Part shown: piece by piece, positions 26,984 through 35,665 of the stretch
Layout of the letters: every line of letters begins with the position of its first letter
Numbering within the stretch: position 1 is the stretch's first letter
Source of the DNA: JAHJDR01 sp964609965
Lineage (GTDB): Bacteria > UBA10199 > JADGCS01
Length of the DNA stretch: 64,000 bases
Reading direction: 5' to 3'
Assembly (NCBI GenBank): GCA_964609965.1
Contig: CAZSTS010000012.1
Coordinates: 3,930 to 67,929 of the forward strand
Position numbers and translations under genes: made by a program
The notes under the pieces: generated by a model
What the model saw: the letters and a program-made list of their open reading frames with translations, nothing else
What the model was told of the DNA's origin: nothing
Databases searched by the model: none

Positions 26984-27057
26984 TCGGGACGACTGGATTT
27001 GAACCAGCGACCCCTTCCACCCCAAGGAAGTGCGCTACCGGGCTGCGCCACGTCCCG
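26984..27057 (-). tRNA. tRNA-Pro (anticodon GGG)
   Basis: A complete cloverleaf can be drawn. Acceptor CGGGACG pairs with CGTCCCG plus discriminator A. D-arm GCGC/GCGC. Anticodon stem CTTCC/GGAAG with loop TTGGGGT, anticodon GGG (proline, CCC/CCU codons). T-arm closes around TTCAAAT. CCA is not encoded (the next bases are CAA). A terminator follows at once. Fragments of the same tRNA occur on both sides. Confidence 0.93.
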
Positions 27058-27067
27058 TTCCGACATT

Positions 27068-27101
27068 CAAGGAAGTGTCCGCCTAGGCGGACCACGTCCC
27101 G
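27068..27101 (-). repeat. tRNA-Pro 5'-half fragment carrying a CCTAGG palindrome
   Basis: CAAGGAAGTG and CCACGTCCCG, which flank the D-arm in the intact tRNA-Pro gene, recur here, but the D-arm between them is replaced by TCCGCCTAGGCGGA; with flanking bases this is the 16-bp palindrome at 27077-27092. A third palindrome (AAGCCTAGGCTT, about 27152-27163) follows. Confidence 0.75.
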
Positions 27102-27191
27102 AACGTAATTTCCGACGGTTTCGCTGCTAACATATGGGAAATAAAGGCGCAAGCCTAGGCTTAGGGAGACCAATTTAAATAAAGATTTATC

Positions 27192-27220
27192 TTGAAATAA
27201 AATACGTTTAATGATAAAAT
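27192..27220 (+). promoter_or_regulatory. Promoter of the AbiE toxin-antitoxin operon
   Basis: TTGAAA (27192-27197) and TAAAAT (27215-27220) are 17 bp apart. The -10 box overlaps the left edge of the 28-bp palindrome, so a repressor bound there would block polymerase. Confidence 0.65.
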
Positions 27221-27243
27221 CAATGTATATATACATTGATTTT
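27216..27243. promoter_or_regulatory. 28-bp perfect palindrome, probable AbiEi operator
   Basis: AAAATCAATGTATA is followed directly by its reverse complement. It overlaps the -10 box and ends 12 bp before the chosen antitoxin ATG. AbiEi antitoxins are known to bind inverted repeats in their own promoter. The core AATGTATA ... TACATT recurs after the operon. Confidence 0.75.
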
Positions 27244-27255
27244 CTGGATAAACTT

Positions 27256-28164
27256 ATGAAAAGATTAACAAAAGACAAATACAATAACCATATTAATGCT
27301 ATTAGTGCAGCGTTAAACAAACCTCATAACCATCACTTTGCACAAATGTTTGTGGCTAATTATCTTAAAGATAAGGATTTGAGCATGAATGCTGAGAGTA
27401 CAATAAGAAAAGCCTTTAAAAATGATGCCGTATTGAAAAAGATACCCTTAAAATGGCCACACAAAGCACCCTTTAGAATCATTGTAACCACATCAAATAA
27501 CGTTGAGAATATAGATCTCGTCGATTTGGCTTTTGCTTTTTTCGATACGTCTTATCTTTCTTTTGCAACAGCCTTATTTTTTCATGGACTAACTGAGCAA
27601 GTTGTTAAAAGCTTTTATGTCTCAAAAGAAAGACCAACTCCACGTAAAAACAATAAGAAAGTAATGCTTAATAATGATACTCTACGCACGGAGTTCTTAA
27701 AACCTGCCAGAAAAACCCAAAACATTTGTCAATATATGGGATACACATACTATTTAGTAGAAAGAGGTTATGCTGGATATGCTGGAGTTGTTTCTAAGGA
27801 AATTGTGTTTAATAAAAAAAAACTTGTAAAACAAATATCAGGCCTTGAAAGGACATTGATTGATTGTGCTATAAACCCACATTACGCAGGTGGTCTCAGT
27901 GAGCTTATCAAAGCCTTTTATTTAGCTAAAGGTAACATTAAATACCAAAAGTTATTTGATATCTATCATAGCATGTCTCTCATTTATCCATATTGGCAAC
28001 GCATAGGTGTTATTTTGGAAAATGTTGTAAGCAAACAAGGAGCCCAAACCTGGAAAGATTATTTTGGCAAACCAAAAAATGATTTTTATATCGACAAGGA
28101 ATATCGTAGTTCTTGGGAATTCGATAACTCCTGGCAAATTCATTATCCAAAAGGAATATTCTAA
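27256..28164 (+). CDS. AbiEi-like antitoxin (type IV toxin-antitoxin)
   Basis: A 302-residue AbiEi-type protein. The N-terminal region is a predicted winged helix (NKPHNHHFAQMF, then AESTIRKAF) and the remainder the AbiEi C-terminal antitoxin domain, with the characteristic SGLERTLIDCAINPHYAGG. It would counter the AbiEii nucleotidyltransferase and repress the operon. I start at ATG 27256 because upstream ATGs at 27211 and 27223 lie in the promoter and operator. It overlaps the toxin start by one base (TAATG), which implies translational coupling. Confidence 0.82.
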   Translation: MKRLTKDKYNNHINAISAALNKPHNHHFAQMFVANYLKDKDLSMNAESTIRKAFKNDAVLKKIPLKWPHKAPFRIIVTTSNNVENIDLVDLAFAFFDTSYLSFATALFFHGLTEQVVKSFYVSKERPTPRKNNKKVMLNNDTLRTEFLKPARKTQNICQYMGYTYYLVERGYAGYAGVVSKEIVFNKKKLVKQISGLERTLIDCAINPHYAGGLSELIKAFYLAKGNIKYQKLFDIYHSMSLIYPYWQRIGVILENVVSKQGAQTWKDYFGKPKNDFYIDKEYRSSWEFDNSWQIHYPKGIF

Positions 28165-28997
28165 TGAATATCGATGATGTAATTAAAAATTGTCTTATTG
28201 CACTGTTTTCTAGCAATATTTTAGATGACCAATTACTTGTTTTAAAAGGGGGGACAGTCCTTAGGATAGTAGAGAAAATTCAAGAACGCATGTCAACTGA
28301 CATAGATTTCTCAACAAATGAACCTATAGACAACCCTAATTTGTACTTTTCGAAAATCAAACGAGTATTAGAAATACATTTTAAAGCCCTTGGTTATGAA
28401 TTAATTGATTTTAAAAAAGAAAAAAAGCCAACTAAGAGAAAGGCTAGTCAACCACTCTTTTGGGGTGGTTGGGCCTGCGATTTTAAACTAGTAGATTTCA
28501 AATACAATAAATCAAATATTCAGACTAAAAGACGCAATGCACTAATGCCCGAAGGTTCAAACTCTACAAAAATATCTTTTGAAATTAGTGAAAATGAATA
28601 TTGTGAATCTATACACAAAGTAAAAATATTTGGTGTCAAAGTCATCACCTATACTAACGTAGCACTTGTATTAGAAAAACTGCGCTCAATATGCCAAGCT
28701 CATCCTGATTATCCACATTCAAAGACAAAGGACAGGGCTCGTGATTACCTTGATATATTCAATCTTGTAGAAAAATATAAAACAAAAGCTTTTTATAAAA
28801 AACTCAAAATAGAAAAAACACCCATTTTTAAGGCAAAAGACGTTTCTTTTGAATTATTAGACAAAATATTTAATAATGATTTTTCAAACTTTCAAAAACA
28901 AAGCTTTTTGGGTGTTCTGGATAGGGTTAAAAAGAAATTACAACCTTTTGAATTTTATGAAGAGTATTTGAAGGAATTAGTAGAAAAATTAAAATAA
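28164..28997 (+). CDS. AbiEii-like nucleotidyltransferase toxin
   Basis: A 277-residue member of the nucleotidyltransferase AbiEii/AbiGii toxin family. The family signature LVLKGGTVLRIV is followed by RMSTDIDFS, giving the GG-x-DID active site of a minimal nucleotidyltransferase; KDRARDYLDIFNLV is the conserved C-terminal motif. Related toxins act on RNA, for example by adding nucleotides to tRNA 3' ends, and AbiE systems can abort phage infection. It is the second gene of the operon, and its stop is 10 bp before a second palindrome. Confidence 0.85.
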   Translation: MNIDDVIKNCLIALFSSNILDDQLLVLKGGTVLRIVEKIQERMSTDIDFSTNEPIDNPNLYFSKIKRVLEIHFKALGYELIDFKKEKKPTKRKASQPLFWGGWACDFKLVDFKYNKSNIQTKRRNALMPEGSNSTKISFEISENEYCESIHKVKIFGVKVITYTNVALVLEKLRSICQAHPDYPHSKTKDRARDYLDIFNLVEKYKTKAFYKKLKIEKTPIFKAKDVSFELLDKIFNNDFSNFQKQSFLGVLDRVKKKLQPFEFYEEYLKELVEKLK

Positions 28998-29007
28998 GTT
29001 ATCTCTA

Positions 29008-29035
29008 CTAACTAATGTATAAATACATTAGTTAG
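29008..29035. promoter_or_regulatory. Inverted repeat after AbiEii sharing the operator core
   Basis: CTAACTAATGTAT, two A, then ATACATTAGTTAG: a perfect 13-bp inverted repeat. Its AATGTAT/ATACATT core matches the upstream operator. It may act as a weak terminator, as a second AbiEi site or as the boundary of the acquired module. Confidence 0.7.
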
Positions 29036-29068
29036 CATATTTGATTATTTTTTTCAAGGCAAAGAATC

Positions 29069-29266
29069 ATGAAGGTTGGTGTTCATACTGCAGCCATTGC
29101 CTCTGCCGCTAATATTGGTGCCGCTGTTTCAGCTCCGATTGTAGCTGCCTATCATGATAAAAGACTTGTGCCTGTGAGTATTCTCATGGCGCTTGTAGGA
29201 TACGCTGTTGGTAACTACGCTGCCTTTCTCACAGCCCAGCTTTGTTATTGGGTGACGTTGTTATAA
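29069..29266 (+). CDS. Small hydrophobic membrane protein
   Basis: A 65-residue protein, AAGG upstream of the ATG, with two hydrophobic helices (TAAIASAANIGAAVSAPIVAA and ILMALVGYAVGNYAAFLTAQ) separated by a short charged turn HDKRLVP. It looks like a small inner-membrane hairpin protein. It lies just after the AbiE operon and its second palindrome and converges on the four-helix protein with a 6-bp overlap. No family recognised. Confidence 0.6.
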   Translation: MKVGVHTAAIASAANIGAAVSAPIVAAYHDKRLVPVSILMALVGYAVGNYAAFLTAQLCYWVTLL

Positions 29267-29605
29267 CATCTTTCCCAACATTGATTCTATCTTCTGAATA
29301 CAACTGTGATTGGCTTTGAGATGTTCTTGATCGATCATCTCGAGACGATGGCAAATATCGAGCAAGGCTGTTGTTTCAACAATTGAATACACAGCCCTTT
29401 GGTAGAGTTTTTTCTGCCTCTCTTTTGATGCCTCTGTAAAAGCTAAGGCTATATCCACTGGTAATGACTTTACGAGATTCTGCAAATCTTCTGCCACATC
29501 ACCTCTCCCCCTTGGCATGAGTGTCACCGTCTCATCAATCAAGGCCACAAGTTCTATGGCTAAAGGATAAACCTCACATTTGTCATAAACATATTTCTTT
29601 TTCAT
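29261..29605 (-). CDS. Four-helix bundle protein (23S rRNA intervening-sequence type)
   Basis: A 114-residue all-helical protein. It has the general layout of the S23/IVP four-helix bundle family, first noted in intervening sequences of 23S rRNA genes: a Lys/Tyr start, an aliphatic helix (LAIELVALIDETVT), a GRGDVAEDLQNLV turn and a final helix. Here it stands alone, not inside an rRNA gene. Function is unknown; free-standing copies are widespread. Inverted 12-bp repeats CCCGTTAGACCT (29606-29617) and its complement (29701-29712) precede the ATG and could fold in the leader. Confidence 0.68.
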   Translation of the reverse strand: MKKKYVYDKCEVYPLAIELVALIDETVTLMPRGRGDVAEDLQNLVKSLPVDIALAFTEASKERQKKLYQRAVYSIVETTALLDICHRLEMIDQEHLKANHSCIQKIESMLGKML

Positions 29606-29712
29606 CCCGTTAGACCTCCTTTTATCCCATTAGATTCAAAGCTAGCTCCTGTATAAAATTTACATGTCTTCTCATTAAGTAAAACATATGTATAGTACCA
29701 AGGTCTAACGGG
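29606..29712. repeat. 12-bp inverted repeat in the leader of the four-helix gene
   Basis: CCCGTTAGACCT at 29606-29617 is complementary to AGGTCTAACGGG at 29701-29712; a diverged direct copy (CCCATTAGATTC) lies at 29626-29637. The arm includes the region immediately before the ATG, so pairing could sequester translation initiation. Confidence 0.65.
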
Positions 29713-29732
29713 ATTCATAAAATCCCCTGAAT

Positions 29733-32576
29733 CTAAAAGACCTCTTTATCTTTTTTATAAAGGCCGATGTTTTTGATAAGCTCACCCTCTTTTGGCTGAA
29801 CAGCTTTTTTTCCATCAGCCCTGAGATACACAACAGACAAAGCTCGCGTACCCTTGTCGAGGGCTTTTTCATAAACCTTTTTTAACTCTTGTTTTGTGCT
29901 TTTTTTGAGAACAGCAATCACGTCTTTTCTATAATCAAAATTACCACCTTCATATAAAGCCCCCGTTGTGATAAACCGATGCCACTCATCTACAGTTTCT
30001 AATTTTTCTTCAAGGCGCTTAATCGCAGAAGTTTTATAGGTATCAAACTCCTCATCAGATAGAGCGTCCATCTTTGCTACCCTCTCTTCTAACCAAGGCA
30101 TTACCTGCTCTGCCAAATACACAGGGTCATAATCACCAGATTGAATGAGAAAGCGCAATCCAAAAACGTTTCGAAAATAATCTGGCCCTGTGTAAACAAC
30201 ATAACCTAATTGTCTTTTTGACCGCATCTCCGTAAAAAAATCTGTCTGAAAATAAGCATCACCTAAAAGCAAATAAGCCTTTAATTTAGCATCTCGAGGT
30301 CCAAAGATAAAACTAGCCATCCAGCAATTGTTATCGGTTTTTGTCTTAGGCAATAAGTAAACATTTGAGCCAAGCCCCAATTTGACAACATCCCTCTGTA
30401 AGCGACGCTCTTTTGGCAACACCTTTGCCCCTAATTCTGCATACAAAGTGTCGACAAGCTTTTCCATGTCCTTAGCTTGCAAATTGCCATATGCCACAGC
30501 CTCAATTCCAATCTCTTTATAAATTTCTTGTGCAAATTCTTTTACATCAGCCAATGTAATTGTATCGAGAGAAGGATAGTCATCACGATGAATGGCGTGT
30601 TTATGAAGAAGGTTCAGTAGATGATAACTCGCCTGTTCATAAGCTTGATTATAGGGCCAGCTGTCGAGAACTCTTTGATAATTCTTTTTCAAATCATCAA
30701 ACTGAGCTTCATTAATAGATATGACTTTTAAACGCTTAATGTATTCAGTCATGACAAAAGGAATTTTGTCAGAATAGCCCGAAAACGAAACGAGAATCCC
30801 CCGATCATCTCTATCGATGTGATAAGCCATTCCCGCGGCATTCAAATAATAAGCCCACTCTATATGACTTAAATAAAGAGCTTCTCGATACATCAAGGAC
30901 AAAAGTCTGGCCCTGGGCGATTCATTGACTTTATCAGTCAGAATCTTAAGAGAGACCTCTGCCTTGGGAATCCCCAAAGCCTTGTCTTGCATAAACCAAA
31001 AAACACCCCTTTGATCGTCAACAACCTTATAAGCTGTATGGTGCTCATCATCACCGAGTTTATCAAGGTTGGAAGGAATAAATATGTTCTGTTGAGGATA
31101 AAAAAGATCTTTATGCAATGATGTTTTATTCCACTGTTCGGTTTTTTTATTCGAAAAATAACTCACACCATACTGCACACCATAATGCTCTTCCTGAGAA
31201 GATGTCTTAGCATTCGGCGCAATCAACATCAGTGCCATGTGCTGAGGATTAATATAGCTGAGTATATCACTAAATCCTTCTTGAGAATATTTATAAAACA
31301 AATCTGTTATTTTATCGATTTTGAGCGGATCAACATGATGCATCCAGTTCGAAATAGACTCGACTTCACGCAATCCTTTTTGAGGTGAACGAAACATGTA
31401 ATTCACTTCACCCATCTTCTTTTTTTCATCAAAAAACCAAGGCTTGAGACCTTCTTTTTTAAGCATTTGAATATAAGAGAAAAAGCAAGAAAGAATCTGA
31501 TCAGTTTGCGCCATACCTTTATCAGTGAGGTTTATCACTACTCTCAGCTGAGACATATAGCCTTTTGTTAAAACCCCTGTACCAAGCTCCGTCACAAGGT
31601 TTTCTTTTTTGAGAAGAGAAAGCAGAGACCCTTTACCTTCATGCCCCACAAGAGACGCCAAGAGGTAATGGGGTTTTGATTCTAGATAATTGTAAAAAGT
31701 GGGGAGCTCAAAAACCAATTTTAAAACTTTACGATGGCTCACAGGTTTTATCTGAGCAAAAGGGGTTCCTTTTTCAAAATCGATAACCTTTTCTTCAAAC
31801 TTGGGCCTGGCTAAATTTTTATTTTGGATAGTCGAAAAAATTTCTTTTGCCCATGCTTCCATGTCATCTAGGCTATGGTTTGATTTTAGCACAAGCTTCA
31901 TGAGGTTCGCTGAATAATATTTTTGGTAAAAATCTATCAGAACATCTCTTGTGCTTGATTGCAGTGTTTTGAGATTACCTGTAGTAAAACGACTTGCAGG
32001 ATGTTCTTTTTGCGATAAGAGCATCAAGACCCGCTCTTCTCTCCAACCATCATTTTGGATGTTTTTTTGATGTTCAGAGTTGACAGCCTGCCTTTCTCTA
32101 TCAACATAGTCAGCATCAAAAAGAGGCGCGATAAAAAATTGCGCAAACCGATCTAGAGCCCCTTCAAAGGCATCGTGTTTGACGATGAAATGGAAATTTG
32201 TGTCTTCAGCATCTGTGTAAGCGTTTGTATGCCCTCCGTTTGCCTCAATATATTTGTGATACTCATCAACTGAAGGGTATTTCTTTGAACCCATAAAAAG
32301 CATGTGCTCAATAAAATGAGCCAGGCCTTGATGCTCTTTTGGATTAGATAGACTCCCTACACCCACATCCATGGCCGCTGAAGAGCGCTCAGCCTTGGAA
32401 TCTGAAATCAAGAGAACTTCGAGTTTATTGGGAAGAGTGATCTTTCTTAAGTGTCTTTCTTGGTCCCGCTTTGATTTTGAAATATCGAGTAATGTAGATT
32501 TGTAATTCCCTGATGAGCACGAAACAAAAAGGAAGAGAATGAGAAATACGGGTAATATTTTTCTGAAATTAGTCAT
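29733..32576 (-). CDS. M16 family zinc protease lipoprotein (insulinase/pitrilysin type)
   Basis: A 947-residue protease with the inverted zinc motif HxxEH (GLAHFIEHMLFMGSKKYP) and downstream ERQAVNSEHQKN supplying the third ligand. A second, inactive M16 half follows, as in single-chain pitrilysins. The start is MTNFRKILPV (GGGGATGAT upstream), giving a lipoprotein signal with lipobox VSCS, so the enzyme is probably a periplasmic or outer-membrane lipoprotein that degrades peptides. A longer frame adds only five residues. It lies downstream of cinA, with the structured repeat between them. Confidence 0.92.
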   Translation of the reverse strand: MTNFRKILPVFLILFLFVSCSSGNYKSTLLDISKSKRDQERHLRKITLPNKLEVLLISDSKAERSSAAMDVGVGSLSNPKEHQGLAHFIEHMLFMGSKKYPSVDEYHKYIEANGGHTNAYTDAEDTNFHFIVKHDAFEGALDRFAQFFIAPLFDADYVDRERQAVNSEHQKNIQNDGWREERVLMLLSQKEHPASRFTTGNLKTLQSSTRDVLIDFYQKYYSANLMKLVLKSNHSLDDMEAWAKEIFSTIQNKNLARPKFEEKVIDFEKGTPFAQIKPVSHRKVLKLVFELPTFYNYLESKPHYLLASLVGHEGKGSLLSLLKKENLVTELGTGVLTKGYMSQLRVVINLTDKGMAQTDQILSCFFSYIQMLKKEGLKPWFFDEKKKMGEVNYMFRSPQKGLREVESISNWMHHVDPLKIDKITDLFYKYSQEGFSDILSYINPQHMALMLIAPNAKTSSQEEHYGVQYGVSYFSNKKTEQWNKTSLHKDLFYPQQNIFIPSNLDKLGDDEHHTAYKVVDDQRGVFWFMQDKALGIPKAEVSLKILTDKVNESPRARLLSLMYREALYLSHIEWAYYLNAAGMAYHIDRDDRGILVSFSGYSDKIPFVMTEYIKRLKVISINEAQFDDLKKNYQRVLDSWPYNQAYEQASYHLLNLLHKHAIHRDDYPSLDTITLADVKEFAQEIYKEIGIEAVAYGNLQAKDMEKLVDTLYAELGAKVLPKERRLQRDVVKLGLGSNVYLLPKTKTDNNCWMASFIFGPRDAKLKAYLLLGDAYFQTDFFTEMRSKRQLGYVVYTGPDYFRNVFGLRFLIQSGDYDPVYLAEQVMPWLEERVAKMDALSDEEFDTYKTSAIKRLEEKLETVDEWHRFITTGALYEGGNFDYRKDVIAVLKKSTKQELKKVYEKALDKGTRALSVVYLRADGKKAVQPKEGELIKNIGLYKKDKEVF

Positions 32577-32600
32577 ATCATCCCCAAACAAATAAGATTT

Positions 32601-32747
32601 TTAGTTGTTTCATAATTTCTGAAGGAGTAAGTTCAGCCTAACGAGAAAACCTTCATCCTACTACTCATGCATCGCTCACCTCATTTAACCAACCCTTCTC
32701 TGGACTAACGGCCAACGCAGCGACTAAAGAAATTATGAAGCAATTAA
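32601..32747 (+). ncRNA. Candidate structured RNA element, copy 1
   Basis: Outer arms 32601-32620 and 32728-32747 pair over 20 positions, two of them G-U only in the plus-strand RNA. Inside, AGTTCAG (32630-32636) pairs with CTGGACT (32700-32706), and conserved loops GGAGTAAG, CCTAACGAGAA and ACGGCCAACGCAGCGACT match copy 2 at 38131-38283. The right arm overlaps the last cinA codons. No known RNA family was recognised. Confidence 0.55.
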
Positions 32748-33977
32748 AAATCGCCTCAGAACAACCGAGCCCACAAGAACCCTAAACATCTCTCTAGAAT
32801 ATCCAAAATGATATTCTTTGTTAATAAGCCTGCCATCACAAAGTGTGGCAATGTGAACTGTGCCAATAGGTTTATCTTTTGTTCCCCCTGTGGGCCCTGC
32901 CACGCCTGTCACAGCAGCTGCAAAATCACTCTTTGTTATTTTTTGGATACTACGCACCATGGCCTCAGCACATTGAGAACTCACAGCCCCATGGTCTTTG
33001 AGTATTTTTGAATCGACAGCTAACAAGGATTCCTTCATCTCATTGGAATAAGAAACAACACCACCCAAAAACACTTTGCTAGCACCACTGACTGAAGTGA
33101 TACGGCTAGCCAAGAGACCTCCTGTGCATGATTCTGCTACAGAAACAGTTTTTTTCTTGGCAATGAGTTTTTTCACAACAGCTTCTTCTAAAGTTTCATC
33201 CTTGTTTTCAGAGTAGATGTATTTTCCCACTCTTTCTTTGATAAGACTCACGACTTTTTCTAGATCTTTTTTGGCTTTGTTTGGGTTTTTGTCCCACACA
33301 GAAACCTTGAGTGATATTTCGGGAAAACTAAATCTAAATCCTATGCGCGCGTTTTGAATATGTAAGCGATCATGCGTGAGATCTTTTAATTGACGATCTA
33401 GCTCACTCTCTGTACTTCCAAAGGTCTTTAAAAATGCTGTGACGAAATGGGTGTCGGGCTTTGTTTTTTTAAGCATTTGAGGGAAAACATGTTCTTCGAA
33501 AATAAACTTCATTTCTTTAGGTACGCCTGGCATGAAATAATAATCGGTTTTTTTGAAGGCATAATAAACACCCGGTGCCGTTCCATATTTATTGGAAAGA
33601 GCCTTGCCCCCCTTTGGAATGAGCGCTAATTTGCGGTTATTTTCTTCAATGGGAATATTTCTGGTTTGATACCATTCAGTGAGATATTTTAATGAGGCCT
33701 CATCCCAAACAAGCTCTGTATCAAAAGTCTTTGCCGCTACTTCGATTGTAAAGTCATCAACAGTAGGTCCCAACCCCCCTGTACATAAAACCACATCAGC
33801 GCGCTCAGCTGCCTTGAGCAAGGCTTCTTGAATTGCCGCATCATCATCACGCACTCCTGTGTGAAATTCAACTTTGAAACCCTTGTCCCAACAAGAGCTA
33901 GAAAGATACTGCTTATTTGTGTCTAAGATATCACCAGAGAGGAGTTCATCACCAATTGTGAGGATTTCTATTATCAT
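32733..33977 (-). CDS. cinA: CinA-family protein (nicotinamide-nucleotide amidase)
   Basis: A 414-residue two-domain CinA. The N-terminal molybdopterin-binding-like domain shows EILTIGDELLSGDILDTN and CTGGLGPTVDDFT. The C-terminal amidase domain shows VAESCTGGLLASRITSVSGAS and AVTGVAGPTGGT. The family hydrolyses NMN to nicotinate mononucleotide for NAD recycling and may also act on ADP-ribose; the competence association is historical. ATG at 33977 shares its first base with the TGA of the upstream OmpA-like gene (TGATG), indicating coupled translation. Its last codons are part of the structured element 32601-32747. Confidence 0.93.
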   Translation of the reverse strand: MIIEILTIGDELLSGDILDTNKQYLSSSCWDKGFKVEFHTGVRDDDAAIQEALLKAAERADVVLCTGGLGPTVDDFTIEVAAKTFDTELVWDEASLKYLTEWYQTRNIPIEENNRKLALIPKGGKALSNKYGTAPGVYYAFKKTDYYFMPGVPKEMKFIFEEHVFPQMLKKTKPDTHFVTAFLKTFGSTESELDRQLKDLTHDRLHIQNARIGFRFSFPEISLKVSVWDKNPNKAKKDLEKVVSLIKERVGKYIYSENKDETLEEAVVKKLIAKKKTVSVAESCTGGLLASRITSVSGASKVFLGGVVSYSNEMKESLLAVDSKILKDHGAVSSQCAEAMVRSIQKITKSDFAAAVTGVAGPTGGTKDKPIGTVHIATLCDGRLINKEYHFGYSREMFRVLVGSVVLRRFLIAS

Positions 33978-35620
33978 CAAAAATTCTCAAATGTCTCATC
34001 ATCTTCATCGAGTGTTGTTTCTTCGATTGTTTTACCTTTGCCTGTCTTTACTGTTTTTACTTTTTTTGATTTATACACTTTTTTTGTTCGTGGTTCTACA
34101 GGAGCTTTTTTTGGTGAAGATGAAGGGGAATCTTTTGTAGCTGTTGTGCCATCGCCTTCGACAATGACCTCTGAAGAGTCTTTGTATTTTTTGACAACCA
34201 CAGCCCTGGTATTAGGGTCTGCTATGGCTTTCTTGGATTCAAGCTCTTTGAGCGCCTCTGTGTAAGAATCATTTTTCTTACCTGTGATTGTATTAACCCC
34301 AACCACACCTCGCCTGGTGACCTTTTCTTCGAGTTGCTCTGGCTTGATATAGGTAAACAATGTGCGACGATTAAGTGCTCGATTTGCATCAGAAGAATTA
34401 TCAACAACAGGGTAATCCTCGCCAAGACCGACCCAAACAATGTCTTTAGGATTCAAGCCATGAGAGATAATGGACTTTGCTGCCTTTTTAGCCCTCCGTT
34501 CAGACAGGCTTCGGTTATAGGGCCTTGAGCCAACAGAATCTGTGTGCCCAACAAGATAGATAGGACCAAGATCTGGGTTATCTTCTAAAATCTTAGCGAT
34601 AGACTTTATTTTTTGATCGTAAAAAGGATCTACGCGAGAACCATCTGTGGGATAATAAATAGTAAGCTCTTTAAGCTCTTTTTCGATTTTTTCGATTTTT
34701 GTTTCGATGATCCTTATTTTTGTACGAGGAAGAAGATGGTCATAGGTAACCTTTAAACCCATCCGTAGATCAGGGGTTCCATACCCATTGCCTATACCTA
34801 TCCCACCAAAACCTGTCACCTTGAGTTGATAATCAGCCAAAAAACCTTTTGAAACACCGATTTTGATATCGAAAGGGCTTTGGATTTCGGTCTGAAAAAA
34901 ATCTTTTAGCACTGTGGCTCCGCTGAGCTCAAGAAAGGCGCCTAAATCATTATCTGGCATAATATTGAAATGGTAAGCCGCTGTGTAAAGGAGTTCGCTC
35001 GCCACATCTAAATTAAGAAAAGTTTCTTGGGCTCTGAAGCGTAGGCCTAAATTGAGTCCAAAATAGTGTTGTTTGTATTCAACATCACCCACAGCCAACA
35101 AGCCACCAGTGAGTGAAGAATCTCCAACAAAATTTCCTGACATTCCAGTGGGAAAACTCACAAAAGGAACAGCAGAAAAACCAATACCAAGTTGATTGCT
35201 GTCTCGAGGGACAATATTATAGATCCCAGAAAGCATGATATCACCAAAGCTAAGAGGGGTTTCCATAGTAACATTGGTTAAACTCTGAATATTTCTGGTT
35301 ATATGAAAAGGAATACCAAGACTAATGGCAACGCGATCAGAAAAGCTGTAGCTCGCATTAAAATCAAAGGTATAAAGACTGTCGACAATCCCGAGTACGC
35401 GAACGTTGCCTGCTGAATTACCAAATTCAAACGGTTGATGGGCGTAATTAAAACCAAAACCGAGTGTGAGTGTATCGGTTGGTTTTGGTTGTGATTCAAC
35501 CAATAATAAAGTCCTGCCACCAGGAAAATAATAACGCAGTAGCTGAGAATTAAAGGCAAATGCTTGTATTGAAACAATACAGACAACCAATATTGTGAGA
35601 ACAAAAATTATCTTTTTCAT
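33977..35620 (-). CDS. Outer-membrane protein with C-terminal OmpA peptidoglycan-binding domain
   Basis: A 547-residue protein with a signal peptide (IIFVLTILVVCIVSIQAFA). A beta-rich region to about residue 330 has alternating aromatic strands typical of a barrel. The OmpA-like domain follows (TIYYPTDGSRVDPFYDQK, YLVGHTDSVGSRPYNRSLS, RRAKKAAKSIISHG, NRRTLFTYI), with the Asp and Arg that bind diaminopimelate. After it comes a roughly 100-residue low-complexity Lys/Ser/Thr/Glu tail. The gene links outer membrane to peptidoglycan. It is translationally coupled to cinA. Confidence 0.88.
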   Translation of the reverse strand: MKKIIFVLTILVVCIVSIQAFAFNSQLLRYYFPGGRTLLLVESQPKPTDTLTLGFGFNYAHQPFEFGNSAGNVRVLGIVDSLYTFDFNASYSFSDRVAISLGIPFHITRNIQSLTNVTMETPLSFGDIMLSGIYNIVPRDSNQLGIGFSAVPFVSFPTGMSGNFVGDSSLTGGLLAVGDVEYKQHYFGLNLGLRFRAQETFLNLDVASELLYTAAYHFNIMPDNDLGAFLELSGATVLKDFFQTEIQSPFDIKIGVSKGFLADYQLKVTGFGGIGIGNGYGTPDLRMGLKVTYDHLLPRTKIRIIETKIEKIEKELKELTIYYPTDGSRVDPFYDQKIKSIAKILEDNPDLGPIYLVGHTDSVGSRPYNRSLSERRAKKAAKSIISHGLNPKDIVWVGLGEDYPVVDNSSDANRALNRRTLFTYIKPEQLEEKVTRRGVVGVNTITGKKNDSYTEALKELESKKAIADPNTRAVVVKKYKDSSEVIVEGDGTTATKDSPSSSPKKAPVEPRTKKVYKSKKVKTVKTGKGKTIEETTLDEDDETFENF

Positions 35621-35665
35621 GGTCTGATTTTATAATGAATCAGGTGCTGAAATGCAATTTTTGAA

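Noticed and set aside
26815..27108. Open frame across the tRNA-Pro region
   Set aside because: It is antisense to a well-formed tRNA gene and two terminators; the frame is a by-product of tRNA sequence.
27057..28997. AbiE module as an island integrated at the tRNA-Pro 3' end
   Set aside because: The AbiE genes lie on the 5' side of the tRNA, whereas the duplicated 3' end is on the other side, so the geometry is wrong.
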